DNA of 64,000 nucleotides from Gentiana macrophylla (Eukaryota; Streptophyta; Magnoliopsida; Gentianales; Gentianaceae), in NCBI GenBank assembly GCA_026214975.1, contig CM047810.1, positions 3,968,001 to 4,032,000 of the forward strand. Reading direction: 5' to 3'. Below are positions 11,216 to 21,770 of the stretch, one piece after another. The position numbers were made by a program, and so were the translations under genes. A model generated the notes under the pieces. That model was not told where the DNA came from and made no database searches. It worked only from the letters and a program-made list of their open reading frames with translations. The first letter of the stretch is position 1. Each line of letters opens with the position of its first letter.

Positions 11216-13558
11216 AATCCTCCCTAAACCATGATCAAGATATACATCAGTTTACATCTTCCACCATCTTCATTCCAAGTGCAATCTTCAATTTCTCGAA
11301 TGCCTCCAACTTCAAAGGTTTTGTCATGATATCAGCAATCTGATCATTTGTACCACAATGCTTGATGTTGATTGTCTTTTCCTTGGTCAGATTTCTCAGA
11401 AAATGAAATCTGACAGCAATATGCTTACTCTTTCCATGAAATACTGGATGCTTTGCAAGTTGAATTGTAGAGGAGTTGTCACATAGCATTGTAGTTGAAT
11501 TGACCTTGGTTTCACCAACCTGTTTCAAAATGTTCTGCATCCAAATGCTTTGACAAGCACAAGCAAAGCGACAATATACTATACTCACTTGGTTGAAAGA
11601 GTCACCACTGACTGCTTCTTTGATGACCATGCCACAGCACCTTTGCTTAGTAAAAATACATAACCAGATGTGCTCTTAAATTCCACAACATCACCAAAGA
11701 TAATCACTATCAAGATAAGCTAATGATTATCGAAACGACCCGATTTGATACAAAATACCAAGACCACTAGTTCCTTTTAGATATCTCAAAACTCTTTTCT
11801 TTGCCATCATATGAGACTCATGGGATTGGCCATAAATCTACTTAGCAAGCACACATCGAACATCAAATGCAGTCCAGTAGCGATCAAATACATCAGACTG
11901 CCAATCAATTGCTTATAATAAGTTGAATCAACTTTCTTACCATTCTCATCTTTAGTTAACTTGTTGCCTGGCACCATAGGGTTTTTCACAGAATTGCAAT
12001 CTTTCATGCCAAACTTCTCAAGTATTTCCTGTGCATATTTTCTTTGACAAATGTGAATGCCTCTGGTTGATTGCTGTACTTCAACTCCCAAGAAATAGCT
12101 CATTGTTCCCAAATCAGTCATCTCAAATTCATTTTTCAGAATTCTTAAATGAATTTAGCATATCTCTCGAATTGTTTCTGTAAACACAAGATCATCAACA
12201 TAAATACTTACAATGAGGATATTCTTATCTTCCCTTTTGACAAATAAAGTGTGTTCATGGCTGCTCCTTTCAAACCCCTGATTTATAAAATACCCTTCAA
12301 TCCTGCTAAACCAAGCCCTAGGGGCTTGTTTTAGACCATACAATGCTTTCTTCAACTTGTAGACCTTTGCTTCTTCTCCCCTTTTCTCATACCCCTGAGG
12401 TTGAGCTACATACACATCTTCTTGTAACTCTCCATACAAGAAAACACTCTTTACATCAAGTTGATAGAGTGTCCATGAATTCTTGGCTGCCAATGCCATG
12501 ATTGTCCTGATTGTATCCCATCTGGCCACAGGAGCAAACACTTCATTGTAGTCAATTCCCTTTTCTTGTGCATACCCCTTTGCAACTAGCCTTGCCTTGC
12601 ATTTGTCTACTTCACCATTTTCATTAAGCTTTGTTCTGTAAATCCATTTGACTCCTATGATTTTGGCCTTCTTTGGTGCATCAACCAATTCCCATGTCTG
12701 GTTTTTAACAATGGATTCCATTTCAGTATCCATTGCATCTGTCCACTTTTTGCTAGCTGCAGCTTCTTCAAAACAAGTTGGATCATCTGAAGAGGTAAAC
12801 ATAATAAGATTTTGTACCTCTTCATCATCTGATAGGCCTTCTCCAATTATATAATCCTTCAGATACTTTGGAGCTCTTCTCACCCTTCTGTCCAGCAGTG
12901 GATTTGCTTCACCAGTTGCATTTTGATCAGGCTGATCATTCTGATTTTCTTCTCCATCATCTGTTTCTTCAGTGTCCATGTCAGATGGATGATTTTCTGC
13001 AATTCCTTCATCTTCATCACTTGAATTTTCAAGATCATTCTCATCATCTTCATCCTCCCAAATCAACAAATCTTTGCTGCATTCTGAATCTGTCCTCTCC
13101 CAATCCCAACACTCACCTTCTTGGAACACAACATCTTTGCTTAAAATAATCTGCTTTGTGGTGGGATTGTACATTTTGTAGCCCTTAGACTCATCACTGT
13201 AGCCTAGAAAAATGCAGACTTGACTTCTGGCATCCAATTTCAACCTTTTTGCATCTGGTACATGAACATTTCCAATGCATCCAAACACCCTGAAGTAATC
13301 TATGTTTGGTTTTCTGCATGTCCAGCTTTCTTCTGGAGTTTTGTTTTTAACAGCTGATGTAGGAGTTCTATTTAAAACATGGCATGCCCATCTAACAGCT
13401 TCTGGCCAAAAAACTTTAGGCATTTTCTTCTCCTCAAGTATGCATCTAACCATGTTTAAAATAGACCTATTCTTACGTTCTGCCACTCCATTTTGCTGTG
13501 GAGTGTAAGCTCTAGTCAGTTGGCGTTTAATGCCATGATCCACACAAAACTCCAAAAA
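11216..13558 (-). pseudogene. pol 3' half of copia 3 (integrase end, RT, RNase H)
   Basis: The long open stretch from 13555 to 12155 (466 codons) starts in the integrase core with CVDHGIKRQLTRAYTPQQNG, passes the catalytic-glutamate region VAERKNRS and VFWPEAVRWACHVLNR, then an acidic linker. It enters the reverse transcriptase with WTDAMDTEMESI, GVKWIYRTKLNENGEVDK and YGLKQAPRAWFSRI, and keeps YVDD at 12191-12202. A frameshift leads into 12121-11807 (MSYFLGVEV, connection domain) and another into 11630-11247 (RNase H, with LCDNSSTIQLAKHPVFHGKS). This is the best preserved coding stretch of any transposon here. Frames break only about three times, but the N-terminal integrase is in the opposite half. 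Confidence 0.9.
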
Positions 13559-13778
13559 ATCATTCTCTGTCTGTTAATTATGCTAGCTAAATAATAGGGA
13601 AGTTTGTTGTTTTGTTCCTACATTTATGAGTAGTGCTTAGTCTCCATGATTGGAGATTTTGTAGGGATTTCTTTACATTCTGTTATTTTGTATCCTGGCT
13701 ATTTAAAGCCTCGTTTACCTTTGGAATAAAACAGAGATTTTGGTTTTTCATTCTGCAATTGTGTAAACACTTACAACA
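13559..13778 (+). repeat. 5' LTR of copia 3 (plus-oriented half, slightly truncated)
   Basis: Copy of the 10988 LTR in opposite orientation. It lacks roughly the first 8-10 bases, starting at CATTCTCTGTCTGTTAATTA next to an integrase sequence in inverse orientation. It ends ACTTACAACA at 13778. TATTTAAAG near 13700 is a possible TATA box. Confidence 0.8.
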
Positions 13779-13793
13779 ATTGGTAGCAGAGCC
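13779..13793 (+). other. Primer binding site of copia 3
   Basis: ATTGGTAGCAGAGCC directly follows the LTR. It differs by one base from the common TTGGTATCAGAGC site that pairs with initiator methionine tRNA in plant copia elements. Confidence 0.8.
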
Positions 13794-13828
13794 TACTTAC
13801 TAGGATCTGAGTGAAAAATTCTAAGAAG

Positions 13829-15280
13829 ATGGCAGAAAGTAGCAATGGAAATGGAAAATTTCTGCAGCCAGCCATTCCTAAGTTTGATGGCTACTATGAG
13901 CACTGGGCCAAGCTCATGGAAAATTTCTTGCGCTCTAAGGAATATTGGAGTTTGGTTGATGAAGGAATCATCACAATTTCGAGGGGACGCAGCAAGCAGC
14001 GCGAGAAGAAGGAATATGAGGAGCAAAAACTCAAGGATAGAAAGATCAAGAATTATCTCTATCAATCAATTGATAGAGAAATTATGGATACAATCCTGAA
14101 TGATGAAACCTCTAAGCAGATTTGGGATTCAATGGCCCTAAAGTTTAAAGGTTCCACTAGAGTAAAGAGGCTCGACTTCAAACCACAAAGACGAGTTTGA
14201 AATGCTAAGGATGAAAGAAGGAGAGTCTGTGAATGGCTATTTTGGCAGAGTTTTACTCACAGCCAAAAACATGAAGGCATGTGGAGAAAAGATGCTGGAA
14301 AAGGACATCACTGCAAAAATCTTGAGATCTCTTGTATCAAAGTTTAACTATGTAGTGTGTGCCATTGAAGAATCCAACAACGTTGACACATTGACTGTGG
14401 ATGAACTTCAAAGCAGTCTTTTGATTCATGAGTTAAGGATGAAGAATGTTGTTGAGGAGGAACAAGTGTTGAAAGTGTCCAGTGAAGAAAGAGGAAGAGG
14501 AAGAGGAGGTCAAAGAGGAGGTCGTGGAAGAGGAAGGGGAAGACGACCTATAGACAAGTCCATCAGAGTGCTATAAGTGTCATAACTTGGGACACTTTAG
14601 GTATGAATGTCCTACACAGGAGAAGAGTGCAAACTATCTTGATCTTGAGGTCGATCTTGAAGATGATCTATTATTGATGGCTCATGTGGAACTTCACAAT
14701 CATCGAGGGAAGAGGTATGGTTCCTTGATTACGGTTGCTCAAATCATATGACTGGAAACAAAGCCTGGTTCCATCGAGTCAATTCAATGAGCAATTTAGA
14801 CATTACGTGAAATTGGGAACAACCATAGAATGGAAGTGCAGGGAAAAGGCAATGTGAAATTAGACATTGATGGTACAACACAGACCATTAGTAATGTCTA
14901 TTATGTGCCTGAGCTAAGAAACAACTTGTTGAGCATAGGGCAATTACAAGAAAAGGGGCTGACTATCCTGATCAAGCAGAATACTTGCAAGATATATCAT
15001 CAAATTAAGGGCTGTATTCTCCAAAGCCAAATGACTACAAACAAGATGTTTGTGTTATTGGCAAAGCTGCAACCAGAGCCAAATTTTTTCTCCACCAAAT
15101 CAGAAGAAATGGGTGAATTATGGCATAAGAGACTGGGACACATCAACAGCCAAAATTTGAAGAAGATGCATCAACTGGCAATTGGCCTTCCTGAGCTTAC
15201 TGTGCCATCTAAAGTCTGTCAAAGTTGCCTAAAAGGGAAGCAACACAGGGTGTCCATTCCAAAAAGGAGCAAGTGGAGAG
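13829..15280 (+). pseudogene. gag/protease/pre-integrase of copia 3
   Basis: ATG at 13829. The frame reads IPKFDGYYEHWAKLMENFLR, the standard N-terminus of this copia Gag, then DREIMDTILNDETSKQIWDS. A frameshift near 14195 passes to 14202-14576 with FGRVLLTAKNMKACGEKM and an arginine/glycine-rich stretch. The zinc knuckle CYKCHNLGHFRYEC is at about 14568-14610, followed by a decayed protease region. The pre-integrase with GELWHKRLGHINSQNLKKMH is at about 15110-15170. Coding is then interrupted at 15280 by a hAT insertion and resumes at 16142. At least four frame breaks. Confidence 0.88.
15273..15280. repeat. 8-bp target duplication of hAT (left)
   Basis: GTGGAGAG, repeated exactly at 16142-16149 on the other side of the hAT element. 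Removing the insert plus one copy rejoins the integrase reading frame (SKWRA/TKPLQLIHSDICGP). Confidence 0.9.
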
Positions 15281-16141
15281 CAAGGCCGACCCTCGCTTTT
15301 ATTGGGCTTAAGACCAAGTCCCCGAATTGGGCCTTTTAGTTGATTTTTTTATTTTTAAAACATACTTATTGTTAGATATTTTTTCATAAATAAATATTTT
15401 GGTTATCGTTTGCATACGAGTTGGCGTACGAATTAATGCATGCATCAGTTCATGAAGGGATATGCATTTTCAGATACATGCATTTTCGAACAGATATGTA
15501 CTTACCATTTCGTGTAAGGGTTGCATGCTTTCATCCGGTAAACAGTGACAACCCTACCCTTTCGTGCAAGGAGTACCTCCATTCGTTTATAGGGTACTTG
15601 CAACCTATAAAAAACATAAGTATGCAGACGGGAAATTCATAAGTTTGACAACATCATCTGAAAAACTTTGAGTGTCATCGGGTTTGATTCAAACAAGTCA
15701 CTGTTTGAATCAAACACCCCCATTGTATCCTAAAAGAGATTTTCATTTGATCCCTTAGTGACAAATCGTGTGGGACGAAACATCTCTTAAAAGACAACGT
15801 TATTAACATGCCTTGAAGTTTCTAATTCTCTGTCAAATCCTAATTACTACATTTTTTCCAACACTTATCGCGTTTTTAACATCCGTAAATGCAAAAAATT
15901 AATAAAACTTGTTTGTATGTCAATTTTTTTTGGGTCAAGTAAATTTTTTTATTGGGGCATTTATCAATTAGAGTAAAAAAGAACTTGGGCCTTTATCAAA
16001 AAAGAAAATTAACATATTATATTATGTTGAATTAAATCTACACGAATTTTTTTCTTTTAGCGAAACATGTACCGTTGAGCCCTCCGACACCGTTGGGCTT
16101 AAGACCCGGGTCTCGCGGGCCTTAGCATAGGGCCGGCCCTG
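15281..16141. mobile_element. Non-autonomous hAT element
   Basis: 861 bp flanked by exact 8-bp duplications. The left end reads CAAGGCCGACCCTCG; the right end, complemented, reads CAGGGCCGGCCCTATG, so the termini form an imperfect inverted repeat of the CAGGGCCGnCCC kind seen in hAT elements. No transposase is encoded. A solo LTR with its own duplication accounts for 499 bp, leaving an original element of about 362 bp, MITE-sized. Confidence 0.85.
15370..15863 (+). repeat. Solo LTR nested in hAT element
   Basis: 494 bp from TGTTAGATATTTTTTC to TTTTTCCAACA, flanked on both sides by CTTAT (15365-15369 and 15864-15868). It shares most of its length with the LTR at 18644-19182. No internal retrotransposon sequence is attached, so it is a solo LTR left by recombination. 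Confidence 0.88.
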
Positions 16142-16475
16142 GTGGAGAGCCACCAAACCACTACAGCTTATTCACTCTGACATCTGTGGTCCAATCAGCC
16201 CTACATCTCACAGCAATAAGAGGTACATTCTAACTTTCATTGATGATTTTACTAGAAAACTTTGGATCTACTTACTGAATGCCAAAGATGAAGCCTTCAC
16301 TGTATTTAAGCAATTCAAAATACTGGTAGAAAAGGAATGTAGCTACCTATTTGTGGATTAAGAACTGATGGGGGGAGAATTCACTTCAAAGGAATTTTTG
16401 GAGTTTTGTGTGGATCATGGCATTAAGCGCCAACTGACTAGAGCTTACACTCCACAGCAAAATGGAGTGGCAGAA
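16142..16475 (+). pseudogene. Integrase N-terminal half of copia 3 (after hAT)
   Basis: Continues the integrase from 15280: LQLIHSDICGPISPTSHSNK with the first catalytic Asp, FIDDFTRKLWIYLL with the second region, and then LEFCVDHGIKRQLTRAYTPQ. A stop at about 16360 follows KECSYLFVD. It ends abruptly at GGCAGAA (16475), where intron DNA of MATH-A resumes. The last 82 bp are inverted-repeated at 13478-13558. Confidence 0.85.
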
Positions 16476-17785
16476 TATTAATTATACGTTGCATGTGTCA
16501 ATTTAATTTAAACAATAAACTGATTGATGTATTGCTCACTCTCCATGCTTTAATTTGTTTTGATATTAATTTTGTTGCAGAGTTTTTAAGAACAGTTTCC
16601 GATACGCCACCGACTCGGTCATTAATTATGCCGTTAAATTAGAAGGGTTTTCATTACTAGCGAAGAATAATGGAGAGAAATACAGGAGTGCTGAATTTGA
16701 AGCTGGGGGCTATAATTGGTATTCTCTATCTAGACCTAATTTCCATCACATGTAACTTCATAATCTTCCTGATAATTGCACCATATATGAATGATTAGTT
16801 ACTAATTAACAGGTGCATCCATAGGCAACACCATCATTTAACATGAATACTTAACGTACTGCAGGAAGTTGATTTTATACCCCAACGGAAACAAATCGAG
16901 AAATGTTAACGAAGACATCTTTGTTTACCTAATGGTGGCAGAGAGCAGTTTGCCTGATCCAGGTCGAGAGCTAGGTTCATGCAATTTTTAGAGTGTTTGT
17001 TCTAGACCGAACAAGGACAACTACTACAGTACTCTCAAGGTAAGCGTTTCAGGGAATGTACTCTAAAAAAGCTACTGCACTCTCCAAGGTAAGCATTTTT
17101 GGTATTGTACTCGATCTATAAAGAGTGATGCTACTGACACAAGGCAATTAATATTCTGAATATTTGACACAACACACTTATATAGCATGAACAATTGCGC
17201 ACGACATATTGATTAGTACGGTTGTCACCATGTTTATCGGTGTATAAAACGTGCAGGTGCCTTCTAATTATTGTGATAAATTTATAGTGATAATAGCATT
17301 TCTGATCTACAAAACTAGTATGATGTTTTCCATCGTACTCTATACATTGTACCATAGCCAACGACGGTACAGGTTTCATGTCTACCATTCATATGCATCT
17401 CTTTATAAAAAAAAATTAAAACACGACGGTACATTTTCTTATCAATCGAACAATTTATTAGTGATATAATGTCATACTGTGATGAATTAGTGAAATGGGA
17501 AATGCTTTAATAATTACTTAGCTTGCTTGTCATGACACAGTTGCAAATGGAAGATTCTTTCATAAGTTGAAGTTGGAATGGGGTTTCGACAATTTCATGC
17601 CTTTGGAAGAGTTCAATGATCCATCCAGAGATTATCTTGTTGATGATATATACACGTGTCTTTGGAGCAGAAGTATACGTCTCCGACAAAAATAACAATA
17701 AATGTTAAAAAGGAACATTTGGTAATGATGAAGAATGTTGATAGCTACAAACACATTTCGAATATAAAGCTTCTATTAGTGTGTT

Positions 17786-18268
17786 CAGAGGAGTTTAATT
17801 TCTTTTACAACATCCTACATACTTATTCAAATAGAAATATATCACCTTTGTCCCAAAATATAATTATTTCAACACATTTATATGTCTTATAATATAAGTT
17901 TTTTAAAATATCAATAAAACAGTCATTGAATTATGCATCGTCTTACCTTAAAGGATTATTCATTAAACCATTATTCTCTACTTAACAATTATCATATTAA
18001 TGATAATAAAAATGTATTTCATATTTTTAGTTTAAAATTTTATGACATTTGTTATCAAAAAAAAATCTTTTGTAAGAACCAAGAAAACCTAGTTGATGTG
18101 ACGAATGTAATAAAATTTTCTAAGAACATTGTTTAGGCCACTCAAAAAAAAAAAAAAAAAAAAAAAAAACCTCAGTTTTTGTTTTTGTTTTTTTGTTTTC
18201 ACCACAATACAAGACTTTTTATAATACAAATAAAACATTCATTATATTTCTATTCCTTTTACTATGGA
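17786..18268. other. AT-rich intergenic with poly(A) run
   Basis: No gene. Contains an A run at about 18145-18169 and low-complexity AT DNA. It may include decayed 3' parts of MATH-A, but none is recognisable. Confidence 0.5.
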
Positions 18269-19350
18269 TGTAACGACCCAAACCATAGACAAGGTAAAAA
18301 CGTCATAGGCTGCCCGGCACGTGCATATCTCGTGATCAGATGCACCTGAAACAATCGCGTCATACAAATGAAAATATTCATCAGAACCCATGGAATACGA
18401 AACAAGCCTTAATCAACAGAACTCATCAGAACAATTACCCTACCGTTCCTAGAGTTGGATATAAATTACTAGAGAAGTATGCTACTAGTCTTGTGTTCAA
18501 TTATTATTATTATTCATGCAAATTATCCCTACATGATAATATGCTGTGTGTACTAGACACACCGTTCACCGGGACGAAAATCCGGCCGGAAGCTGAAACC
18601 TCAGCCAAGGCAAAATGCTCCCCGTTGCAGCTCGGGTTGTGATTGTTAGATATTTTTCATAAATAAATATTTTACTGTCGTTTGCATTCGAGCTGCCGTA
18701 TGAATTAATATTATCGCAACGAAACAAGGTTCGACTTGTACTATTAATGTGTTTATTAATGTTATGCATTAGTTTATGAACAAGTTCATGCATCTTCGTA
18801 TACATGCATTTTCATATTCATGAATTTTTCGAAACGATGTGCCTCCTTGAGTATACATGAACCGTGAACGGTGATGACCCTTACTCTTTCGTGTAGGAGG
18901 GTCACATTTCGTATGTGGGGGTATTTTCAACCTATAAAAGGCACTGGCATGCAAACGAATTCATTCTAAGTCACAACATCATCAGACAAATTCTGAGTGT
19001 CCTCGGGTTTGATAAGTCACTGTTTGAATCAAACACTCTAGATTGTATCACGAGAGAGATTTTCGTTTGATCCCTAAATGACAATCGTGTGGAACGAAAC
19101 ATCTCTTAAAAAATAACGCAATTCGCGTGGCTTGGAGCTCTTCATATTTTGTCAATATCCTAAGTATCAATTTTTTCCAACAGTTATTCTCGATTTTCTC
19201 CAGAGATCGATCTATTTTTCTCATTAAAGTATCAACTCAAAATTCATGTACATAATTACAGAAGCCATAAACGAATTAAATCTGTTAAATATCGTAAAGT
19301 TAAACTGGCGTAAAATCGACCTGGACTGGAAAATATATCGTTTCCTTACA
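18269..19350 (+). repeat. Possible gypsy-type LTR remnant
   Basis: Starts TGTAACGACCCAAACC, a common start of plant gypsy LTRs, and could end at TTTCCTTACA (19350). It is interrupted by the solo LTR at 18644-19182. No matching target duplication (ATGGA against CCATA) and no internal region, so the call is tentative. Confidence 0.3.
18644..19182 (+). repeat. Solo LTR, same family as 15370-15863
   Basis: About 539 bp, TGTTAGATATTTTTC to TTTTTTCCAACA. It shares the blocks CATAAATAAATATTTT, CAACCTATAAAA and TGTTTGAATCAAACAC with the LTR at 15370. Flanks are GTGAT (18639-18643) and GTTAT (19183-19187), a 5-bp duplication with one mismatch. CCTATAAAAGG at about 18930 is a likely TATA box. Confidence 0.82.
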
Positions 19351-19456
19351 CCATATTTAATGTTTACATTAATTATTGCAGAAAACTAAGCATTTTTATT
19401 TTGAGAAACATCTAAGCAAACTTTTGAACTGTACATTACTAATGGCGACTCGTGTT

Positions 19457-19489
19457 CCCCTCTCTCTCTCTCTCATATATATATATAAA
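19457..19489 (+). promoter_or_regulatory. CT patch and TATA box of MATH-B
   Basis: A (CT)n run followed by ATATATATATAAAC about 97 bp before the ATG at 19586. The following TCCCTAATTAAGGAACG resembles TCCTAATTAAGCAGCG in front of MATH-A. Confidence 0.5.
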
Positions 19490-19585
19490 CAATTAATTAA
19501 TCCCTAATTAAGGAACGCATAGTTATCACTTGTACAAGGTGTGTCTACATTTGAAATCGTTTTTTTCTCATCAAGCGTACGTGCA

Positions 19586-20369
19586 ATGGAAGATCTTATA
19601 ATCTGTAATCTGTGAGGAGGAAGGTTAATTACCTTTGTTTATGTAATGATTTATGAATACTCATTGATATATATGATTAGGGTACAGCTTAAGATATTGG
19701 GCTTGAAATTGATTATCGATCGTATTGTTCATCGTTTGCTTTGATTTGTTTTGATCTCAATTGTATTGCAGGGATTTTAAGATCATTTTCTGATACGCCA
19801 CCAACTCATTATGCAGTTAAATTAGAAGGGTTCTCATTAATTGTGGAAAATAATGTATACAAAACTGCTGAATTTGAAGCCGGAGGATATAATTGGTACG
19901 TACTTCTATTTAAACATGTACTTCATCCCATGTAGTACAATCCACTGAACATAATTGACCATAATAACGATAACTACTACACTTTTCAAGGTAAGCATTC
20001 ATGATATTTGTTCTACAAAATGAAATGTTTGAATAATTATTCGATTGTAATTAATAAACACATGCAGTTTGAAAATGCAAGACGCTTTTGTATGAGGATG
20101 TTGGAATGGGGTTTCGATGAATTCATGCCTTTAGAGAAGTTTAAGGATCCTTCGATCCAACGCTTATCTTGTCGATGATACGTGTGTTTTTGGAGTTGAA
20201 ATATATGTCTGCAAGGAAAATAACATTGGTAAGGGTGAGCATGTTTTAATGGTGAAGGATATTTATCGCCACATGCCCACAAACATACTTGGGAAATTCT
20301 AAGTTTCTCTAGTATTGCAACTATGGATGTTTACGAGTCCATGTCCTTTAACTCACGTGATCAAAAATG
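19586..20369 (+). pseudogene. MATH-B, truncated two-MATH-domain gene
   Basis: Exon 1 (from 19586) reads MEDLIICNL and then an in-frame TGA. Exon 2 (19772 to about 19897) is intact and encodes LRSFSDTPPTHYAVKLEGFS and KTAEFEAGGYNW in the family phase. Exon 3 has only its last 35 bases left (about 19956-19990, AACTACTACAC before the donor). Exon 4 (20068-20369) keeps MLEWGFDEFMPLEKFKDP and CVFGVEIYVCKENN but has a frameshift after GATCCTTCGATCC and a stop near 20300. Exons 5 and 6 are absent downstream. An exon-6 remnant lies 23 kb away at 43272. Not functional. Confidence 0.85.
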
Positions 20370-20815
20370 GTAAGAGCATTATGTTATTCTCCTGTTTTGT
20401 TTTTATTTTATTTTCTTATCATCCGCTTTGAGATTTAGTTTTATTATGTATTTATCTGTTATTTTAGGATTTTAATATAATATTTATTATTAATTCTCAA
20501 AATAAATATTTATTATTAATTCCATCTCAAAATAAAACTATTGATACCTCTGTGGATTTGTTTTATACTTCACGTCATTTTAGATCACTGAAGAAAAAAT
20601 TATTACTTTTTTTCTCTCACTATTTTATCACTAATCGTTTTCCTTACAATTCATATTAATGATAGTCCTTTGGTTATTTGGCTTTCATTTTATCCGCTTA
20701 AAAATATAGGGAAGAAATTTAGAAGAACAAAAAAAAAAATGATAAATGGGTCAGGAAGGACAAATTTCAAAATCGATATTAGTAAGAGACAATTCTTAAT
20801 ATAGTGATAAAACGC
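20370..20815. other. Intergenic, no gene seen
   Basis: AT-rich DNA after the last MATH-B exon, with TATTTATTATTAATTC repeated at about 20485-20525. No coding signal. Confidence 0.5.
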
Positions 20816-21135
20816 CTTTATAATTTTAATAAGTAATAATAAATGGAAAGAAGTAATAACCCATAAAATGTCGTAACATCCAATGAAAAATAGTAATAGC
20901 TTAAAAACAAGTAATAATGACCTATAAGTAAAAAATCGTAACACCCATGATGAAAAGAATACTTATTTAAAAGCAAGTAATGTGATCTTAAAACAAGTAA
21001 TAACGGTAAAGTAAAATATAAGAATGTACCCAATAAACGAGTCGTAACAATCCCATAAAAATGTCGTAACATCCTAAAAACAAGTAATAATGGACTAAAA
21101 ACAAATAATGTATACCCGTAAAATGTAATGTAACG
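20816..21135. repeat. Degenerate repeats with CAAGTAATAA and TGTCGTAACATCC
   Basis: At least six irregularly spaced copies of AAACAAGTAATAATG-like words alternate with TAAAATGTCGTAACATCC-like words. No open frame. Likely an old tandem array; its origin is unknown. Confidence 0.55.
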
Positions 21136-21735
21136 ACCTAAACTTTTTCAATAAAAAAAAAACGACCTGCTTCATTAAATTGGACTTGGCCGGAAAAAAT
21201 ATAGCCTGTTTGGAAATTGGACTTGGCCGGAAATTGGAATTGGCCGGAAAAAAACAGCTTGATTATTGATTTCATTTTAGTAGCCAATCTTCCATGGCTC
21301 CAATCTTCCATGATTTTTGTGGCCAATCTTCCATGGCTCAAATAAACAGCTGATTCTTGGACTTGGGCGGAAATGGACTCTCTGCAGTCTACTCCCGTTT
21401 CGTAATCTCCGGCAAGCCCCTGCAAAATACCCTCTCTTTCCTCGTCCTCTCTCCCGTTTTGAATGATTCAACAAATGCGCCGCGCATGCATCGGCGGCGG
21501 TGGCGTTTGAAAGAGAAACGGCGGCGGCGGTTTTGAACGATACCTTCCAAGGCGGACAAACCCATGTTCGGGTGATGCTTTTGAGCAGCCGAATCGATTA
21601 CGATTTAGGGTTAATGCCATTTACCCGACGTTGGGAGGGAGTTCAGCGAAGAGGTAAGAGCAGGCTGCAGAGGGGCGGCGGCCATGGTTGAGCGCTTCTC
21701 CTCCCCAAATCGTTCAAAAATGCAGCCTGTAAAAT

Positions 21736-21770
<35 letters not shown>

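Larger units (their letters stand above)
10988..16475. mobile_element. Rearranged copia element 3 in intron 1 of MATH-A
   Basis: One copia family in two opposed halves. On the left, in minus orientation, are LTR, RNase H, RT and the integrase C-terminal half (11216-13558). On the right, in plus orientation, are LTR, primer site, gag, protease and the integrase N-terminal half (13559-16475). The halves overlap by about 82 bp of integrase (13478-13558 against 16394-16475), forming an inverted repeat. Together they cover the whole element about once, suggesting a single element rearranged by internal integration or inversion. The left edge is a true LTR end; the right edge is a break, and no clear target duplication joins them. 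Confidence 0.85.
10654..17785 (+). pseudogene. MATH-A, two-MATH-domain gene split by a copia insertion
   Basis: Member of the local TRAF-like (MATH) family; the closest intact relatives are at 50124 and 61354. Exon 1 is 10654-10669 (MAEEI, donor TAG/GTGAAG, phase 1). Exon 2 is 16581-16718 with FLRTVSDTPP, exon 3 about 16865-17039 with LILYPNGNKS, exon 4 from 17541 with KLEWGFDNFMPLEEF to about 17785, where similarity fades. Exons 5 and 6 are missing. A 5.5-kb composite copia fills intron 1. Exon 2 is 8 bases longer than in C and D because of an insertion after CCGACTC, which shifts the frame; exons 3 and 4 carry further indels and stops. Clearly a pseudogene, though the promoter and splice sites are still recognisable. 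Confidence 0.85.

Noticed and set aside
12648..13508. Plus-strand open frames over 12648-13508, one His/Leu-rich
   Set aside because: Antisense shadows of the copia 3 pol gene.
10988..16475. Two complete, separately nested copia elements
   Set aside because: Only one LTR belongs to each half, and the halves complement each other; a second LTR pair is not found.
18340..18642. 100-codon frame with Asn/His-rich start
   Set aside because: Lies in a probable LTR remnant; no family likeness.
21500..21691. GC-rich open frame after ATGGCGTTTGAAAGAG
   Set aside because: No family features, no splice context, composition driven by GGC repeats. Could be a first exon, but nothing supports it.
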